A stretch of DNA of 64,000 nucleotides, taken from contig JAVWPP010000001.1 of assembly GCA_036635835.1 (NCBI GenBank), forward strand, positions 1 through 64,000, written 5' to 3'. Shown piece by piece: positions 25,302 to 33,948 of the stretch (position 1 is its first letter; every line of letters starts with the position of its first letter). The notes beneath the pieces were generated by a model, which saw nothing but the letters and a program-made list of their open reading frames with translations, did no database searches and was not told where the DNA came from. The position numbers and the translations under genes are program-made. Source of the stretch: JAVWPP01 sp036635835. GTDB taxonomy: Bacteria > Bacillota > Clostridia > TANB77 > CAG-465.

Positions 25302-25931
25302 ATGAATAATGAACTTACTTTATTAGAGAATTTAGATGAGTATTTTAAAGATATAGATTATGCAGAAAATGCTAAAATTCTTAATGAAGATATATATAAT
25401 TTGAATGTTAGTAATTTAGAGCTTATTAACTGCGATGTTAACTCAACAAAATTTATAAGCTGTAATTTCGAAAAAGGGTTTTTTAAGGACTGCGTTTTTA
25501 CAGCTTGTGATTTGTCTGCAACGGATTTTAATAATTCTTCTTTTAAAAACGTAGTATTTAGTGGATGTAAATTAAATAATAGTCTCCTTAGAAATAGCTT
25601 TTTTGATAATGTTTCGTTCGATGGCTGTGTTTGCAAGGAAATTGACCTATACAACAGCAAATTTAAAAATACAAATATAACTAGCAGCGATTTCTCGTAT
25701 TCCATTATTTCAGACAGCAAGCTTTCTAATTTAAAAGTAATAGATACAAATTTAATGCTAGCTAACTTTTCTAAATCTAGCTTAAAAGGAATATCTTTTT
25801 CTACATGCAATATAGACGGGATAATTGTTTACCAAAACGATTTAAAGGGTGCTATATTTTCCACAGATCAGGCGCTTACATTTGTAAAGCTACTTGGAAT
25901 AACTATAAAAGATATACCTTCAAATATATAG
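25302..25931 (+). CDS. Pentapeptide repeat protein
   Basis: 209 residues. From about residue 30 to 185 the sequence follows the A(D/N)LxX pentapeptide rhythm (CDLSATDFNNSSFKNVVFSG, LNNSLLRNSFFDNVSFDG, TNLMLANFSKSSLKG), which builds a right-handed quadrilateral beta-helix. Size is in the range of Qnr/MfpA-type gyrase-protecting proteins, but I see nothing that assigns it to that group. It begins the only multi-gene plus-strand block in the left half of the window and is divergent from lemA. Confidence 0.8.
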   Translation: MNNELTLLENLDEYFKDIDYAENAKILNEDIYNLNVSNLELINCDVNSTKFISCNFEKGFFKDCVFTACDLSATDFNNSSFKNVVFSGCKLNNSLLRNSFFDNVSFDGCVCKEIDLYNSKFKNTNITSSDFSYSIISDSKLSNLKVIDTNLMLANFSKSSLKGISFSTCNIDGIIVYQNDLKGAIFSTDQALTFVKLLGITIKDIPSNI

Positions 25932-25950
25932 GGGGAAAAAGGAGAAAAAT

Positions 25951-26529
25951 ATGGATAAAATAATTAAAATAAAAACGGGTGAAATACATAAGGATAAGCA
26001 AAACTGCGTATTTGTTTCTGTTCTATGTAAAGATGCAATGCCCTTTATAAATCTTAAAGAGCAAAAGAAAAATAGAGACAAAAACATGAAGATACCAATG
26101 GTTCTAATGCAGTTTAGATGGGATGGTAAGATTGGTTTTCCAGGTGGCAAAGTAGATGACTTAGATAAAGAAAATGGTATAGTTACAAAAGAAACTTTAA
26201 TTAAATCTTTAGTCCGTGAAATGGAAGAAGAGCTTAATTTAGATACTTCTACAGTAGATATCTCTAAGTTTAAACCGCTTTGCACCTTTTTAATGAAAAA
26301 TAACTGCATACATAATTTCATATATGAGGTTTCTTTTGATGAATTAAAGAAAATATATAGAGATACTGTAGATGTAGATAATATTTTAAGTGAAAACTGT
26401 GGCTCTATTGTGCTACATTTAAAAGAATATTCTACTGACAAAGGTTTAGCAGCGATACGTTCTCACAAATACTGCGCTACAGCGCTTTTAGAGCTAGAAG
26501 AAGTTTTAAAATATCTAGAAATATGCTAG
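25951..26529 (+). CDS. Nudix hydrolase, NUDT16-like
   Basis: 192 residues. The Nudix box is GGKVDD...REMEEEL with an elongated spacer between the GG and the REMEEEL helix. The preceding VLMQFRWDGKIGFPGGKVD closely follows the pattern LLMQMRxDGxxGFPGGxVD of NUDT16, a eukaryotic enzyme for nucleoside diphosphates and RNA caps. So I infer a nucleotide or cap-like substrate; the exact one cannot be read from the sequence. It is preceded by a strong ribosome-binding site and lies 19 bp after the pentapeptide gene, in one operon. Confidence 0.75.
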   Translation: MDKIIKIKTGEIHKDKQNCVFVSVLCKDAMPFINLKEQKKNRDKNMKIPMVLMQFRWDGKIGFPGGKVDDLDKENGIVTKETLIKSLVREMEEELNLDTSTVDISKFKPLCTFLMKNNCIHNFIYEVSFDELKKIYRDTVDVDNILSENCGSIVLHLKEYSTDKGLAAIRSHKYCATALLELEEVLKYLEIC

Positions 26530-26556
26530 GTTATGCACGTTTTTTTAAGAGTTATG

Positions 26557-26585
26557 TTGACTTTATACTTTTTTTTTGATATAAT
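26557..26585 (+). promoter_or_regulatory. Promoter upstream of the 26636 gene
   Basis: TTGACT (26557-26562), 17 bp, TATAAT (26580-26585): consensus sigma-A form, just after the Nudix stop. Confidence 0.8.
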
Positions 26586-26635
26586 TGTTGTTAGATAATA
26601 ATTAAATACTCTACAAAATTTTGAGGAGTGATTAT

Positions 26636-27109
26636 ATGTTAAGAAAATTATTTTTATCAAGTGTTTGTATGATACCAGATTCTCAAGTTAGAAAAGTATA
26701 TAAACTACCTCTTAGTTTCTTCGAGGATGCCTTTAAAAACGGATATGTAGCTTTAGTAGATACTAAACTCATAGAAGGACTGAAAGAGCCCTTAGCTATA
26801 ATTTTTGAAGACAATATCTCTATTGCGTTTGCAATAAATATAGAAGATTATATAGCAGATCTAGAACCTTATTTTGAAAATAATCATTTTTTATTAACTC
26901 AGTTAAATAAGATGCAGAAAAATAATACTTTTGAAAACTTTTTAGATTTACTTTTAAATTATTCTAAAGTATTATGTGGTACAAAAGACTATAAAGCAGT
27001 TAGTAAAATATCTTATGATTTTTACAATAAAGTTATAGAATACGTGCCAGTTGACGGTTTAAGAAGCCTATTATATGCAGGTTTTGTCACAAAGTTTAAC
27101 AGCATATAA
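26636..27109 (+). CDS. Hypothetical protein
   Basis: 157 residues from the ATG at 26636, which has GAGGAG upstream; a TTG five codons earlier includes that site. I recognise no family. It is soluble, with no signal or membrane span, and contains KLPLSFFEDAFKNGYVALVD near the start and helical regions rich in Phe, Asn and Leu later. It has its own promoter and terminator, so it is expressed as a single gene. Confidence 0.6.
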   Translation: MLRKLFLSSVCMIPDSQVRKVYKLPLSFFEDAFKNGYVALVDTKLIEGLKEPLAIIFEDNISIAFAINIEDYIADLEPYFENNHFLLTQLNKMQKNNTFENFLDLLLNYSKVLCGTKDYKAVSKISYDFYNKVIEYVPVDGLRSLLYAGFVTKFNSI

Positions 27110-27113
27110 AACA

Positions 27114-27148
27114 AAAACTACTAAGTTTATTAACTTAGTAGTTTTTTC
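27114..27148 (+). terminator. Terminator after the 26636 gene
   Basis: AAAACTACTAAGTT paired with AACTTAGTAGTTTT and followed by TTCTTTT. Confidence 0.9.
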
Positions 27149-27158
27149 TTTTATTATT

Positions 27159-27198
27159 TTTTATTTTATTTTATTTTATTTTATTTTATTTTATTTTA
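27159..27198. repeat. (TTTTA)8 pentanucleotide repeat
   Basis: Eight perfect tandem copies of TTTTA in the gap between a plus-strand terminator and the end of mrdA, preceded by an imperfect copy. Confidence 0.95.
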
Positions 27199-27257
27199 TC
27201 TATTGTTTATTCCATAAAAATATTTATCTTTGCCATTCATTTGTTTTATATGTTTTC

Positions 27258-29363
27258 CTAATATGAAAACCCTTGGCTAAGTATATTTTCATCTTTTTCT
27301 TTTAAAATATTAGAAGTAGAAATTTTAAAATACTCCTCGAATATTGGCTTAACAACGTTTGCAGTATATGAACCTTCTGCTCCATGCTCAATTATAGCAA
27401 CAACAGCAATCTTTGGATTATCATAAGGCGCAAAGCCAACAAACAGCCCATTATCTGAGCCTGAAGTTACCTGAGAAGTACCAGTTTTACCTGCAACCTC
27501 TAGCCCTGTTCCTTTAAATACAATGTAAGATGTTCCGCCTTTTTCTGACGTAACAGACTTCATGCCAGCTTTAATTGCATTTACATACTCAGGCTTAATT
27601 TGTAGATTTTTATCGTCCACTTTAACTCCAGAAATCTCATACTTCAACTCTTCATATTCTTTTTGAGTTATCTTAACGCCTTCGCCATCTTCTACATTTT
27701 TAACAACGTGCACATTTGCTTTTTTTCCACCAGATGAAAGCGTAGCAATGTAATTTGCCATCTGTAGCGGCGTAAATGCGCTTACAGACTGCCCAATAGA
27801 TGCAGAGAGTGTATCTCCTATGTACCAGCCATTTCCTTTGCCAGATGGGCCAGGCATAACGCCTTTAGCTTCTCCGTAAAACTCAATACCTGTTTTTGCC
27901 CCAAGTCCAAATTTTTTAGTGTACTCTACAATTGTATCTATACCTGTTCTTTTACCTATTTCATAGAAATAGCAATTGCAAGAACCTTTTATGGCGTCTG
28001 ATAAATTAACAAAGCCGTGGGTTTGCTTGCCATACTCATATAGCCAGCACCTTGGTCTATGCGCAAATGGATATATGCCTGTGTCTTCTATTTTTTCATC
28101 TACAGTTACTTTACCTGTTTCAAGAGCTGCAAGTCCTACTAGCATCTTGTATGTAGATGCAGGAGAATATGTACCTGTAATTGCTCTATTAAACATTGGC
28201 CTTGTTGGGTTTCCGTTTATTGCATTCCAGTCCTTTGTAGATATTCCGTTTACAAATAGATTAGGATCAAAAGTTGGATAGCTTGCCATAGCTAAAACTT
28301 CTCTTGTTTCTACGTCTAAAACAACAACAGCGCCTGCATTTGCATCTCTATATGTTTTAGAATATCCTCCGTTTGCAATATTTAAAATAGTTTCTTTAAG
28401 CGCTTTTTCAGCCACTTGCTGAAGCCTGTTATCTATAGTTAGTGTAACATTATCTCCAGATTTAACTTCTTTTGAAATGATTTCAGAACTAACTCCACCT
28501 GCTGAGTTTACTTCCATTCTTTTTATGCCGTCTTCTCCTTTTAAAAGAGATTCAAAAGAAAGCTCGATACCTGTTTTACCAATCATGCTATTTGCAGTGT
28601 ATCCTTTATTTTTATTTTTTTTATATTCTGCCTCGTTTATTGTAGATACATAACCTAAAATATGCGATGCCATTTCGCTATATGGATATACTCTCTTTGC
28701 AGTTGTAATTATGCTTATACCAGGCATAGTTCTTTTCATTTCCTCGATTTGAGCTACTGAGTTTTCTGAAATATCCTGCGCTATTTTGGCAGATTTAAAA
28801 TATGAATAACCTTGTATTCCAGCTGTATATCTAAGCGCTATAACTTTTTTCTCATGCTCTATGTCTTGCATAGAAAGCTTATATAGTTTTCTAAAAGCGT
28901 CGTATACCTCTTCTACAGCAGCATTTTCCGGTATTTTAAAATCCTTTTTCCAGCTTATTTCAGCTTCTTTAGAGGTAAATGTAAACACATCGTTTTCTAT
29001 AGGGAAGGTATTTAATACTTTATCTTTGTTTGCTTCTGTTATGCGTATTATTCTTGAAATAGTATCGTTAATATTAGTTTCTCCTACTGCTACTTTATAT
29101 ATTTCAACATCGAAAGAAAGCTTGTTAGAAGCAAGTAAGATACCGTTTCTATCGTATATTTCGCCTCTTGGAGCCTCAACTGTTTCTTGCCTTAGTATTC
29201 TTTTAGAAGAATTTTCTCTATATTCTTTACCGTTTATAATTTGCATGTTAAATAAAGAGCTTAGCAATATTAGCGTGCATATTATTATAACTGCATACAA
29301 AACTAAAAATCTATCTTCTAATTTTTCATATATATATATTAAAGCTCCTGCTACTTTATTCAA
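27258..29363 (-). CDS. mrdA: Penicillin-binding protein 2 (elongasome transpeptidase)
   Basis: 701 residues. An N-terminal transmembrane segment (about 15-40) is followed by the PBP dimerisation domain (RGEIYDRNG, IGKTGIELSFESLL) and the transpeptidase domain: SxxK as STYK, SxN as SCN and KTGTS. It cross-links peptidoglycan on the outer surface during rod elongation. The gene follows mreD by 3 bp, the normal mreBCD-mrdA order. Length is at the upper end of the family. No rodA is seen beside it. Confidence 0.92.
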   Translation of the reverse strand: MNKVAGALIYIYEKLEDRFLVLYAVIIICTLILLSSLFNMQIINGKEYRENSSKRILRQETVEAPRGEIYDRNGILLASNKLSFDVEIYKVAVGETNINDTISRIIRITEANKDKVLNTFPIENDVFTFTSKEAEISWKKDFKIPENAAVEEVYDAFRKLYKLSMQDIEHEKKVIALRYTAGIQGYSYFKSAKIAQDISENSVAQIEEMKRTMPGISIITTAKRVYPYSEMASHILGYVSTINEAEYKKNKNKGYTANSMIGKTGIELSFESLLKGEDGIKRMEVNSAGGVSSEIISKEVKSGDNVTLTIDNRLQQVAEKALKETILNIANGGYSKTYRDANAGAVVVLDVETREVLAMASYPTFDPNLFVNGISTKDWNAINGNPTRPMFNRAITGTYSPASTYKMLVGLAALETGKVTVDEKIEDTGIYPFAHRPRCWLYEYGKQTHGFVNLSDAIKGSCNCYFYEIGKRTGIDTIVEYTKKFGLGAKTGIEFYGEAKGVMPGPSGKGNGWYIGDTLSASIGQSVSAFTPLQMANYIATLSSGGKKANVHVVKNVEDGEGVKITQKEYEELKYEISGVKVDDKNLQIKPEYVNAIKAGMKSVTSEKGGTSYIVFKGTGLEVAGKTGTSQVTSGSDNGLFVGFAPYDNPKIAVVAIIEHGAEGSYTANVVKPIFEEYFKISTSNILKEKDENILSQGFSY

Positions 29364-29366
29364 ACT

Positions 29367-29888
29367 CTACCACCTATCTTCTAAAGCTAATACTTCATCT
29401 ATTTTGTAACTTATATATACTACTGCATAATATGCTATATATGCTATTATACAGTTCATTATAGTAGCTATACCTACTGTTTTTATTATTGTGAATATTC
29501 CTGCAAATACTTTAATTGTTGCTGCTGTCCAAAGAAAATTAAATATCTCAAATATTACTGATGTATATGCTACAACGTATATAAGAGCTGCTTTATTTTC
29601 TTTTTTATATATTTGATTTATAAGACCAATAACTATTCCAATTAAAGTATATGCTACTATGTATTTTCCGCCAGAAGGCTCAAACAAACTGTTTGCTATT
29701 ATTCCATTAATTAAACCATATATTCCGCCAACAAAAATTCCATACCATAGACCAATTGCAACTGTAAGAACAAGAAGTAAGTTAGCTCTTACACCAAATA
29801 TACATATTTCGTTAAAAATATTTGCTTGTAATATTACTGAAACTATTATACAAAGCACAATAAACACGGTTCCTACTACTTTTTTCAC
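29367..29888 (-). CDS. mreD: Rod shape-determining protein MreD
   Basis: 173 residues with five or six hydrophobic segments and the MreD features GLWYGIFVGGIYGLINGI and GKYIVAYTLIGIVIGLINQ. It is an integral membrane part of the elongasome that links MreC, MreB and PBP2. Position between mreC and mrdA with 8 bp and 3 bp gaps fits a single operon. Confidence 0.88.
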   Translation of the reverse strand: MKKVVGTVFIVLCIIVSVILQANIFNEICIFGVRANLLLVLTVAIGLWYGIFVGGIYGLINGIIANSLFEPSGGKYIVAYTLIGIVIGLINQIYKKENKAALIYVVAYTSVIFEIFNFLWTAATIKVFAGIFTIIKTVGIATIMNCIIAYIAYYAVVYISYKIDEVLALEDRW

Positions 29889-29896
29889 TACATCAC

Positions 29897-30718
29897 CTAC
29901 TCTATTATTACGGCTATTTCATTTATAGCCATTATATCTGAAAATGTTTCAACTATTGCATATCTATTTATCTGATTTTTACTATTTTTTACGTCTATTA
30001 TTTTTCCAACAGGCAGTCCTTTTGGATATATTTCGCTAATTCCAGATGTATATACAACATCTCCAGGAGATATTTCTGCATCTATTGGAATGTATATTAG
30101 TTTTAATTTATTTGCGCCTTTTAAAGAATATTCTCCTTTGCATACTGCTGCTTGACTAATTGAGCTAATCTCAACGCTAATGCTTGAAGAAGAGTCTAGT
30201 ACAGTTAATACTTTACTAGTTGAATTATCTACTGATATAATCTGACCTACTACGCCATCTTTACCTATTACAGACATTCCTACTTTAATTCCATCTTTTG
30301 CACCAACATTAATCATAAAAGACTCATTCCAGTTACTTTGATTTCTTAAAATAACTTCTCCTACCACCATTTTAAAATATTTATATTCTTCTTTTATCTC
30401 AAGTTTTTTTCTTAACGTGTTATTTTCCGTTTCTAACTTTTTCATTTCTATGTTGTTTAACTTTAATTTTGCATTTTCTTTTTCTAGTTTAGATATTTTT
30501 TCTACTAATTTTTTCTTAGATTTAAATGATCTAAATATATTTGTTGTACTTTTAGCACTGCTTGAAAATGTCTTATTGAAGCTACCTGCAATAGATGAAA
30601 AAAGTCCCCCGTTACTGCTACTTGTTACTGATATGCCTATAATTATTAGAACTATAACTACTATTGCTACAATGAATACTACTTTACTTTTATTATCTTT
30701 TTTATTAAATCTTAGCAT
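29897..30718 (-). CDS. mreC: Cell shape-determining protein MreC
   Basis: 273 residues. A transmembrane segment (about 14-34) and a coiled coil (about 65-105) come before two beta-barrel parts with VGAKDGIKVGMSVIG, GVVGQIISVD and GDVVYTSGISEIYPKGLPVG, the family signatures. It sits outside the membrane and activates PBP2. A hairpin with a T-run (30729-30765) lies between mreB and this gene, so mreC-mreD-mrdA may be expressed less than mreB. Confidence 0.92.
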   Translation of the reverse strand: MLRFNKKDNKSKVVFIVAIVVIVLIIIGISVTSSSNGGLFSSIAGSFNKTFSSSAKSTTNIFRSFKSKKKLVEKISKLEKENAKLKLNNIEMKKLETENNTLRKKLEIKEEYKYFKMVVGEVILRNQSNWNESFMINVGAKDGIKVGMSVIGKDGVVGQIISVDNSTSKVLTVLDSSSSISVEISSISQAAVCKGEYSLKGANKLKLIYIPIDAEISPGDVVYTSGISEIYPKGLPVGKIIDVKNSKNQINRYAIVETFSDIMAINEIAVIIE

Positions 30719-30728
30719 ATTTCTCCTT

Positions 30729-30765
30729 TAAAAAATGTGGTATAATTTTGAGATAATTATACCAC
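30729..30765 (-). terminator. Intercistronic hairpin between mreB and mreC
   Basis: An 11-bp stem GTGGTATAATT/AATTATACCAC followed by ATTTTTT on the minus strand. It lies inside the operon, so it probably acts as a partial terminator. Confidence 0.65.
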
Positions 30766-30794
30766 ACCTATACTAAATAGTCTACTTTATGAGC

Positions 30795-31811
30795 CTATTT
30801 TCGCTTTGCTTTTAATATTCTTTTTAATACGTCAATATTTTCAAGAGCCATGCCAGCTCCAACAGTTACGCAGTCTAAAGGTTTTTCATGTATGTTTACA
30901 GGTATACCGGTTTTTAGACTCATGTATCTATCTATGTTTTTAAGCAGCGCTCCACCACCTGTTAGCATGATGCCTTGCTCCATTATGTCTGAAGAAAGCT
31001 CTGGCGGAGTTACTTCTAAAGTTGCTTTAACAGCAGTTACTATAGAGTCTATAACTTCTTGCATAGCTTCTTGTACATTAGTTGTTGTAATAGTTACAGT
31101 TTCCGGTAAACCAGAAGTTAGATTTCTACCTTTAACCTGCATTTTTTCATCTGTCATAGATGTAAACGCAGCTCCTATTTTTATTTTTACTTCTTCTGCT
31201 GTAGTGCTACCAATTAATAGATTGTAATTTTTTTTCATGTACTCTATAATTGACTCATCTAGCTTATCTCCTGCTATTCTTATAGACTTAGTTACTACTA
31301 TGCCTCCTAGAGAAAGTACCCCTATTTCGGTAGTTCCGCCGCCTATATCTACAACCATGCAGCCTTCTGGTCTATCTACTTTTAAGCCAGCTCCAATAGC
31401 TGCTGCCATTGGTTCTTCCATTAGATATACTTCTTTTGCACCTGCTTTTAGGACAACTTCTTCTACTGCACGTTCTTCTACATCTGTTACGCCAGATGGG
31501 ACGCATATAACTACTCTAGGCCTGCTAAGCAAGCTTTTTGGTATAACTTTTTGCATAAAGTCTGCAAGCATTAAGATAGTGGCATCAAAATCCGCAATAA
31601 CTCCGTCTGTAAGCGGCCTTACAGCTAAAATATTATCTGGAGTTCTTCCAAACATTTCTTTTGCTTTATGCCCTATGAATAGGACTTCGCTAGATATATT
31701 GTTTATTGCTACAATTGAAGGCTCTCTAAGCACAATACCTTTTCCTTTTACATGTATTAAAGTATTTGTTGTACCTAAATCTATTGCTATATCCTTTACA
31801 AAAAAATTCAT
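30795..31811 (-). CDS. mreB: Rod shape-determining protein MreB
   Basis: About 338 residues from the ATG at 31811; a GTG three codons earlier overlaps AGAGGAG. Signatures are IDLGTTNTLIHVKGKGIVL (phosphate 1), CMVVDIGGGTTEIGVLSLG (phosphate 2) and the adenosine motif MLTGGGALLKNID. The actin-like protein forms membrane-associated filaments that direct lateral wall growth. It lies 52 bp after radC, the common order. Confidence 0.96.
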   Translation of the reverse strand: MNFFVKDIAIDLGTTNTLIHVKGKGIVLREPSIVAINNISSEVLFIGHKAKEMFGRTPDNILAVRPLTDGVIADFDATILMLADFMQKVIPKSLLSRPRVVICVPSGVTDVEERAVEEVVLKAGAKEVYLMEEPMAAAIGAGLKVDRPEGCMVVDIGGGTTEIGVLSLGGIVVTKSIRIAGDKLDESIIEYMKKNYNLLIGSTTAEEVKIKIGAAFTSMTDEKMQVKGRNLTSGLPETVTITTTNVQEAMQEVIDSIVTAVKATLEVTPPELSSDIMEQGIMLTGGGALLKNIDRYMSLKTGIPVNIHEKPLDCVTVGAGMALENIDVLKRILKAKRK

Positions 31812-31863
31812 ATAATTCACTCCTCTTAATTACTATATATATTACTACTTCTACAACTATTTT

Positions 31864-32550
31864 TTATATTAAATTCATTTCTTTTAGACTTTTAAAACAA
31901 TTTTTGCCTACAACTATATGATCTAATACATCTATATCAAAAAGACTTGCTGCGCTCATGATTGACCTTGTAAAATTAACATCTTCTTTACTTGGCGTTG
32001 GGTCCCCACTTGGGTGATTATGCACAAGTATTATACTAGAAGCCATTTGTTTTAGTGGCTCAGATAGTATTTCTTTTGGAGTTATTATTATCTTACTTTG
32101 GCCTCCCATAGCATTTGTTATAATGCTAATGACATCGTTTTTTACGTTGAGTATAACCGTCTTAATAACTTCTTGATTTAAGTCTTCCATCTCTGCTCTT
32201 ACTAGCGCATATACAGTTTCCGGTGACTTAATTTTACTGCTTTTTTTACTTTCTTGATATTTTATTCTTCTTGCAATTTCAAATAAGGCTTTTATTTGAA
32301 TTGCTTTTACTTTGCCAATTCCATTAAAGGTTTCTAGTTCTTTAATGGATAGGTCTTTTATTATGCTAAAACCTGTATTGCTAGTAGATTCTTTCGTTAG
32401 CAAGTTTTGTGCAAGTTTTACACTACTAATATTTTTAGTGCCAGATTTTATAATTATAGCAAGCAGCTCAGAATCTGTAAGTTTGCTTGCTCCATAGCGC
32501 TCTAGTTTTTCGTATGGCCTATCTTCTAGCGGTAATTCTTTAATAGCTAT
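31864..32550 (-). CDS. radC: DNA repair protein RadC homologue (MPN+/JAMM domain)
   Basis: About 228 residues. The MPN+ domain has the metal site as VHNHPSGDPTPSKED. Upstream, an HhH-like N-terminus reads IKELPLEDRPYEKLERYG...LTDSELLAIIIKSG and is needed for family length. In that frame a stop TAA occurs six codons before, and no ATG, GTG or TTG lies before this N-terminus. The candidates are ATA at 32550 (with AAGG 10 bases upstream, overlapping the previous stop as ATAG) or ATT at 32544. The TTG at 32403 would remove the N-terminal domain. Function is unsettled despite the name. Order DUF4321-radC-mreB is common in Clostridia. Confidence 0.85.
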   Translation of the reverse strand: MAIKELPLEDRPYEKLERYGASKLTDSELLAIIIKSGTKNISSVKLAQNLLTKESTSNTGFSIIKDLSIKELETFNGIGKVKAIQIKALFEIARRIKYQESKKSSKIKSPETVYALVRAEMEDLNQEVIKTVILNVKNDVISIITNAMGGQSKIIITPKEILSEPLKQMASSIILVHNHPSGDPTPSKEDVNFTRSIMSAASLFDIDVLDHIVVGKNCFKSLKEMNLI

Positions 32551-32798
32551 TTTCTTAGTACCTTGTTACTAACTATAGCAGCTGTAATAAGTCCTATTAC
32601 CCCTGCTAAATTAAGCTTCATCCAGAAACCTAATGTAACTTTCATTATTCCTAAATTTAGAACAGCTGGTTCTGTTATTCCAAAATCAAATCCAAAACTT
32701 AAAAATTTTAGCCAGCTTACTGATGCTGCTAAGTCCCCCAATAATACCCCCATTACTAGGCCTGCTAGTAATAAAACTATTGTTAAAAAGTGTTTCAT
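32547..32798 (-). CDS. DUF4321 family small membrane protein
   Basis: 83 residues with two transmembrane segments (about 3-24 and 58-78). The intervening part FDFGITEPAVLNLGIMKVTLG follows the DUF4321 pattern. Function is unknown. The gene has its own consensus promoter and its stop overlaps the probable radC start (ATAG), so the two are translationally coupled. Confidence 0.75.
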   Translation of the reverse strand: MKHFLTIVLLLAGLVMGVLLGDLAASVSWLKFLSFGFDFGITEPAVLNLGIMKVTLGFWMKLNLAGVIGLITAAIVSNKVLRK

Positions 32799-32823
32799 TG
32801 AAACTCCTCCTTTTTACTAGTTC

Positions 32824-32852
32824 ATTATATAACTAAAAGCTTTTTTTTTCAA
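32824..32852 (-). promoter_or_regulatory. Promoter of DUF4321-radC-mreBCD-mrdA
   Basis: TTGAAA (32847-32852), 17 bp, TATAAT (32824-32829). The rest of the 220-bp gap up to 33018 holds only a terminator and AT-rich sequence. Confidence 0.75.
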
Positions 32853-32978
32853 TAGGTTTTATGCATTTAATGTATCTGGTAATGAATGCGTCAAATTTAG
32901 TGCTGATAATTAAAACGTAGAATCTATGTTTTAAAAAAAAGCAAAAACTATAGTGGAAAGGAAAAATGCAAAAAATGT

Positions 32979-33011
32979 AGAAAAAAGAAAGAATAGAATA
33001 GATCTATTCTT
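32979..33011 (-). terminator. Terminator of the dcw transcript after the 33019 gene
   Basis: AAGAATAG/CTATTCTT stem with a 7-base loop and TCTTTTTT on the minus strand. Confidence 0.75.
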
Positions 33012-33018
33012 CCTTAAA

Positions 33019-33534
33019 TTATATAAAAAATGCAATTACAAACAATATAATTCCTAAAGCCCAAGGGCATACCTTATTTAAGAAAGTTCGCTCATCATCT
33101 TCTTTAGCTTCATCTTCTAAATATATATTAAATGAAACAGAAGCAAGAAATGTAAACATAATTAGCATTATATAGTCCTTAAACATAACCGCATTTACTA
33201 ATATACAAGGAAGACAAATGAATGTAAATTCTTTGCCTGTAATAGAGGCTTTTTTAGAAAATATAGTTGTTCTATAATGTATTAAAAGGGCTAGAAATAT
33301 ACCTTTTAGCATAGCTGGCATCATTCCTATAAATATAACATCCCTTAATATAAGGACAACCACAACTATAATAATTGGAAGGACAATTTGCCTTAAAAAT
33401 TTCAAATTTTTTCGGTTTTTCACTATACTTTCCGGGTTAATTTCTAAGTTTTTACTACCATTATAATTAATTTTTCCAGCTGCTATCTCTTCTCTTTTCT
33501 TCTGTAGCTCAGCTTCTAAATCTTCTTCAACCAT
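33019..33534 (-). CDS. Hypothetical polytopic membrane protein
   Basis: 171 residues. A charged cytoplasmic N-terminus of about 45 residues is followed by four to five hydrophobic segments (about 48-66, 72-86, 103-115, 120-136, 153-171). It ends in a hydrophobic stretch (LGIILFVIAFFI). I recognise no family. It is the last gene of the sbp-DUF881 group at the end of the dcw cluster, 16 bp after sbp, so a link to cell-envelope work is possible but not shown. Confidence 0.6.
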   Translation of the reverse strand: MVEEDLEAELQKKREEIAAGKINYNGSKNLEINPESIVKNRKNLKFLRQIVLPIIIVVVVLILRDVIFIGMMPAMLKGIFLALLIHYRTTIFSKKASITGKEFTFICLPCILVNAVMFKDYIMLIMFTFLASVSFNIYLEDEAKEDDERTFLNKVCPWALGIILFVIAFFI

Positions 33535-33550
33535 GTATTTACCTCATAAT

Positions 33551-33937
33551 TTATATACTTTTTTTATCTTCAGTATTTTCTTTTTTAGATTTACTACTAT
33601 CGTAAGTTTTATCTAATATTTTTCTTCTTATAAAAGTAAAATTATTTAATATTCTTGTACTAAACACAATTATTACTGCTAAATAAATATCTACATCTAG
33701 TTTCAATCCTACAAATACTAAAAATATTGCTATTAATGCATTTCCAAAAAAACCAGATACGAATACTTTTAAATTAAATTTTTCATCTAAATTTGAATTA
33801 TATGCACCAAATACAGAATCTAGACAAGCAAGAATTGCTACTGCTAAATATTTTGTTAAACTATATGGTATGTTAAAAGTTAAACCTGTTAATATACCTA
33901 GAACTATTGCTATAACTGAAAGTATTATTCCAAACAT
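33551..33937 (-). CDS. sbp: Small basic protein Sbp (DUF1290)
   Basis: 128 residues with three hydrophobic segments. It contains the family core YLAVAILACLDSVFGAYNS and FVSGFFGNALIAIFLVFVGLKLDVDIYLAVIIVFSTRI-type sequence, here shown only as described segments, then a Lys-rich tail. Sbp is encoded next to DUF881 proteins near the ftsA/ftsZ or dcw genes in many Firmicutes. Its function is unknown. It is 11 bp downstream of the DUF881 gene. Confidence 0.85.
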   Translation of the reverse strand: MFGIILSVIAIVLGILTGLTFNIPYSLTKYLAVAILACLDSVFGAYNSNLDEKFNLKVFVSGFFGNALIAIFLVFVGLKLDVDIYLAVIIVFSTRILNNFTFIRRKILDKTYDSSKSKKENTEDKKSI

Positions 33938-33948
33938 ATCTATCCCCC

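Noticed and set aside
31237..31815. A 192-codon plus-strand frame
   Set aside because: It lies fully inside mreB, whose motifs are clear, so it is a shadow.
32404..32546. Starting radC at the TTG at 32403
   Set aside because: It drops the conserved N-terminal domain that is intact in the same frame upstream.
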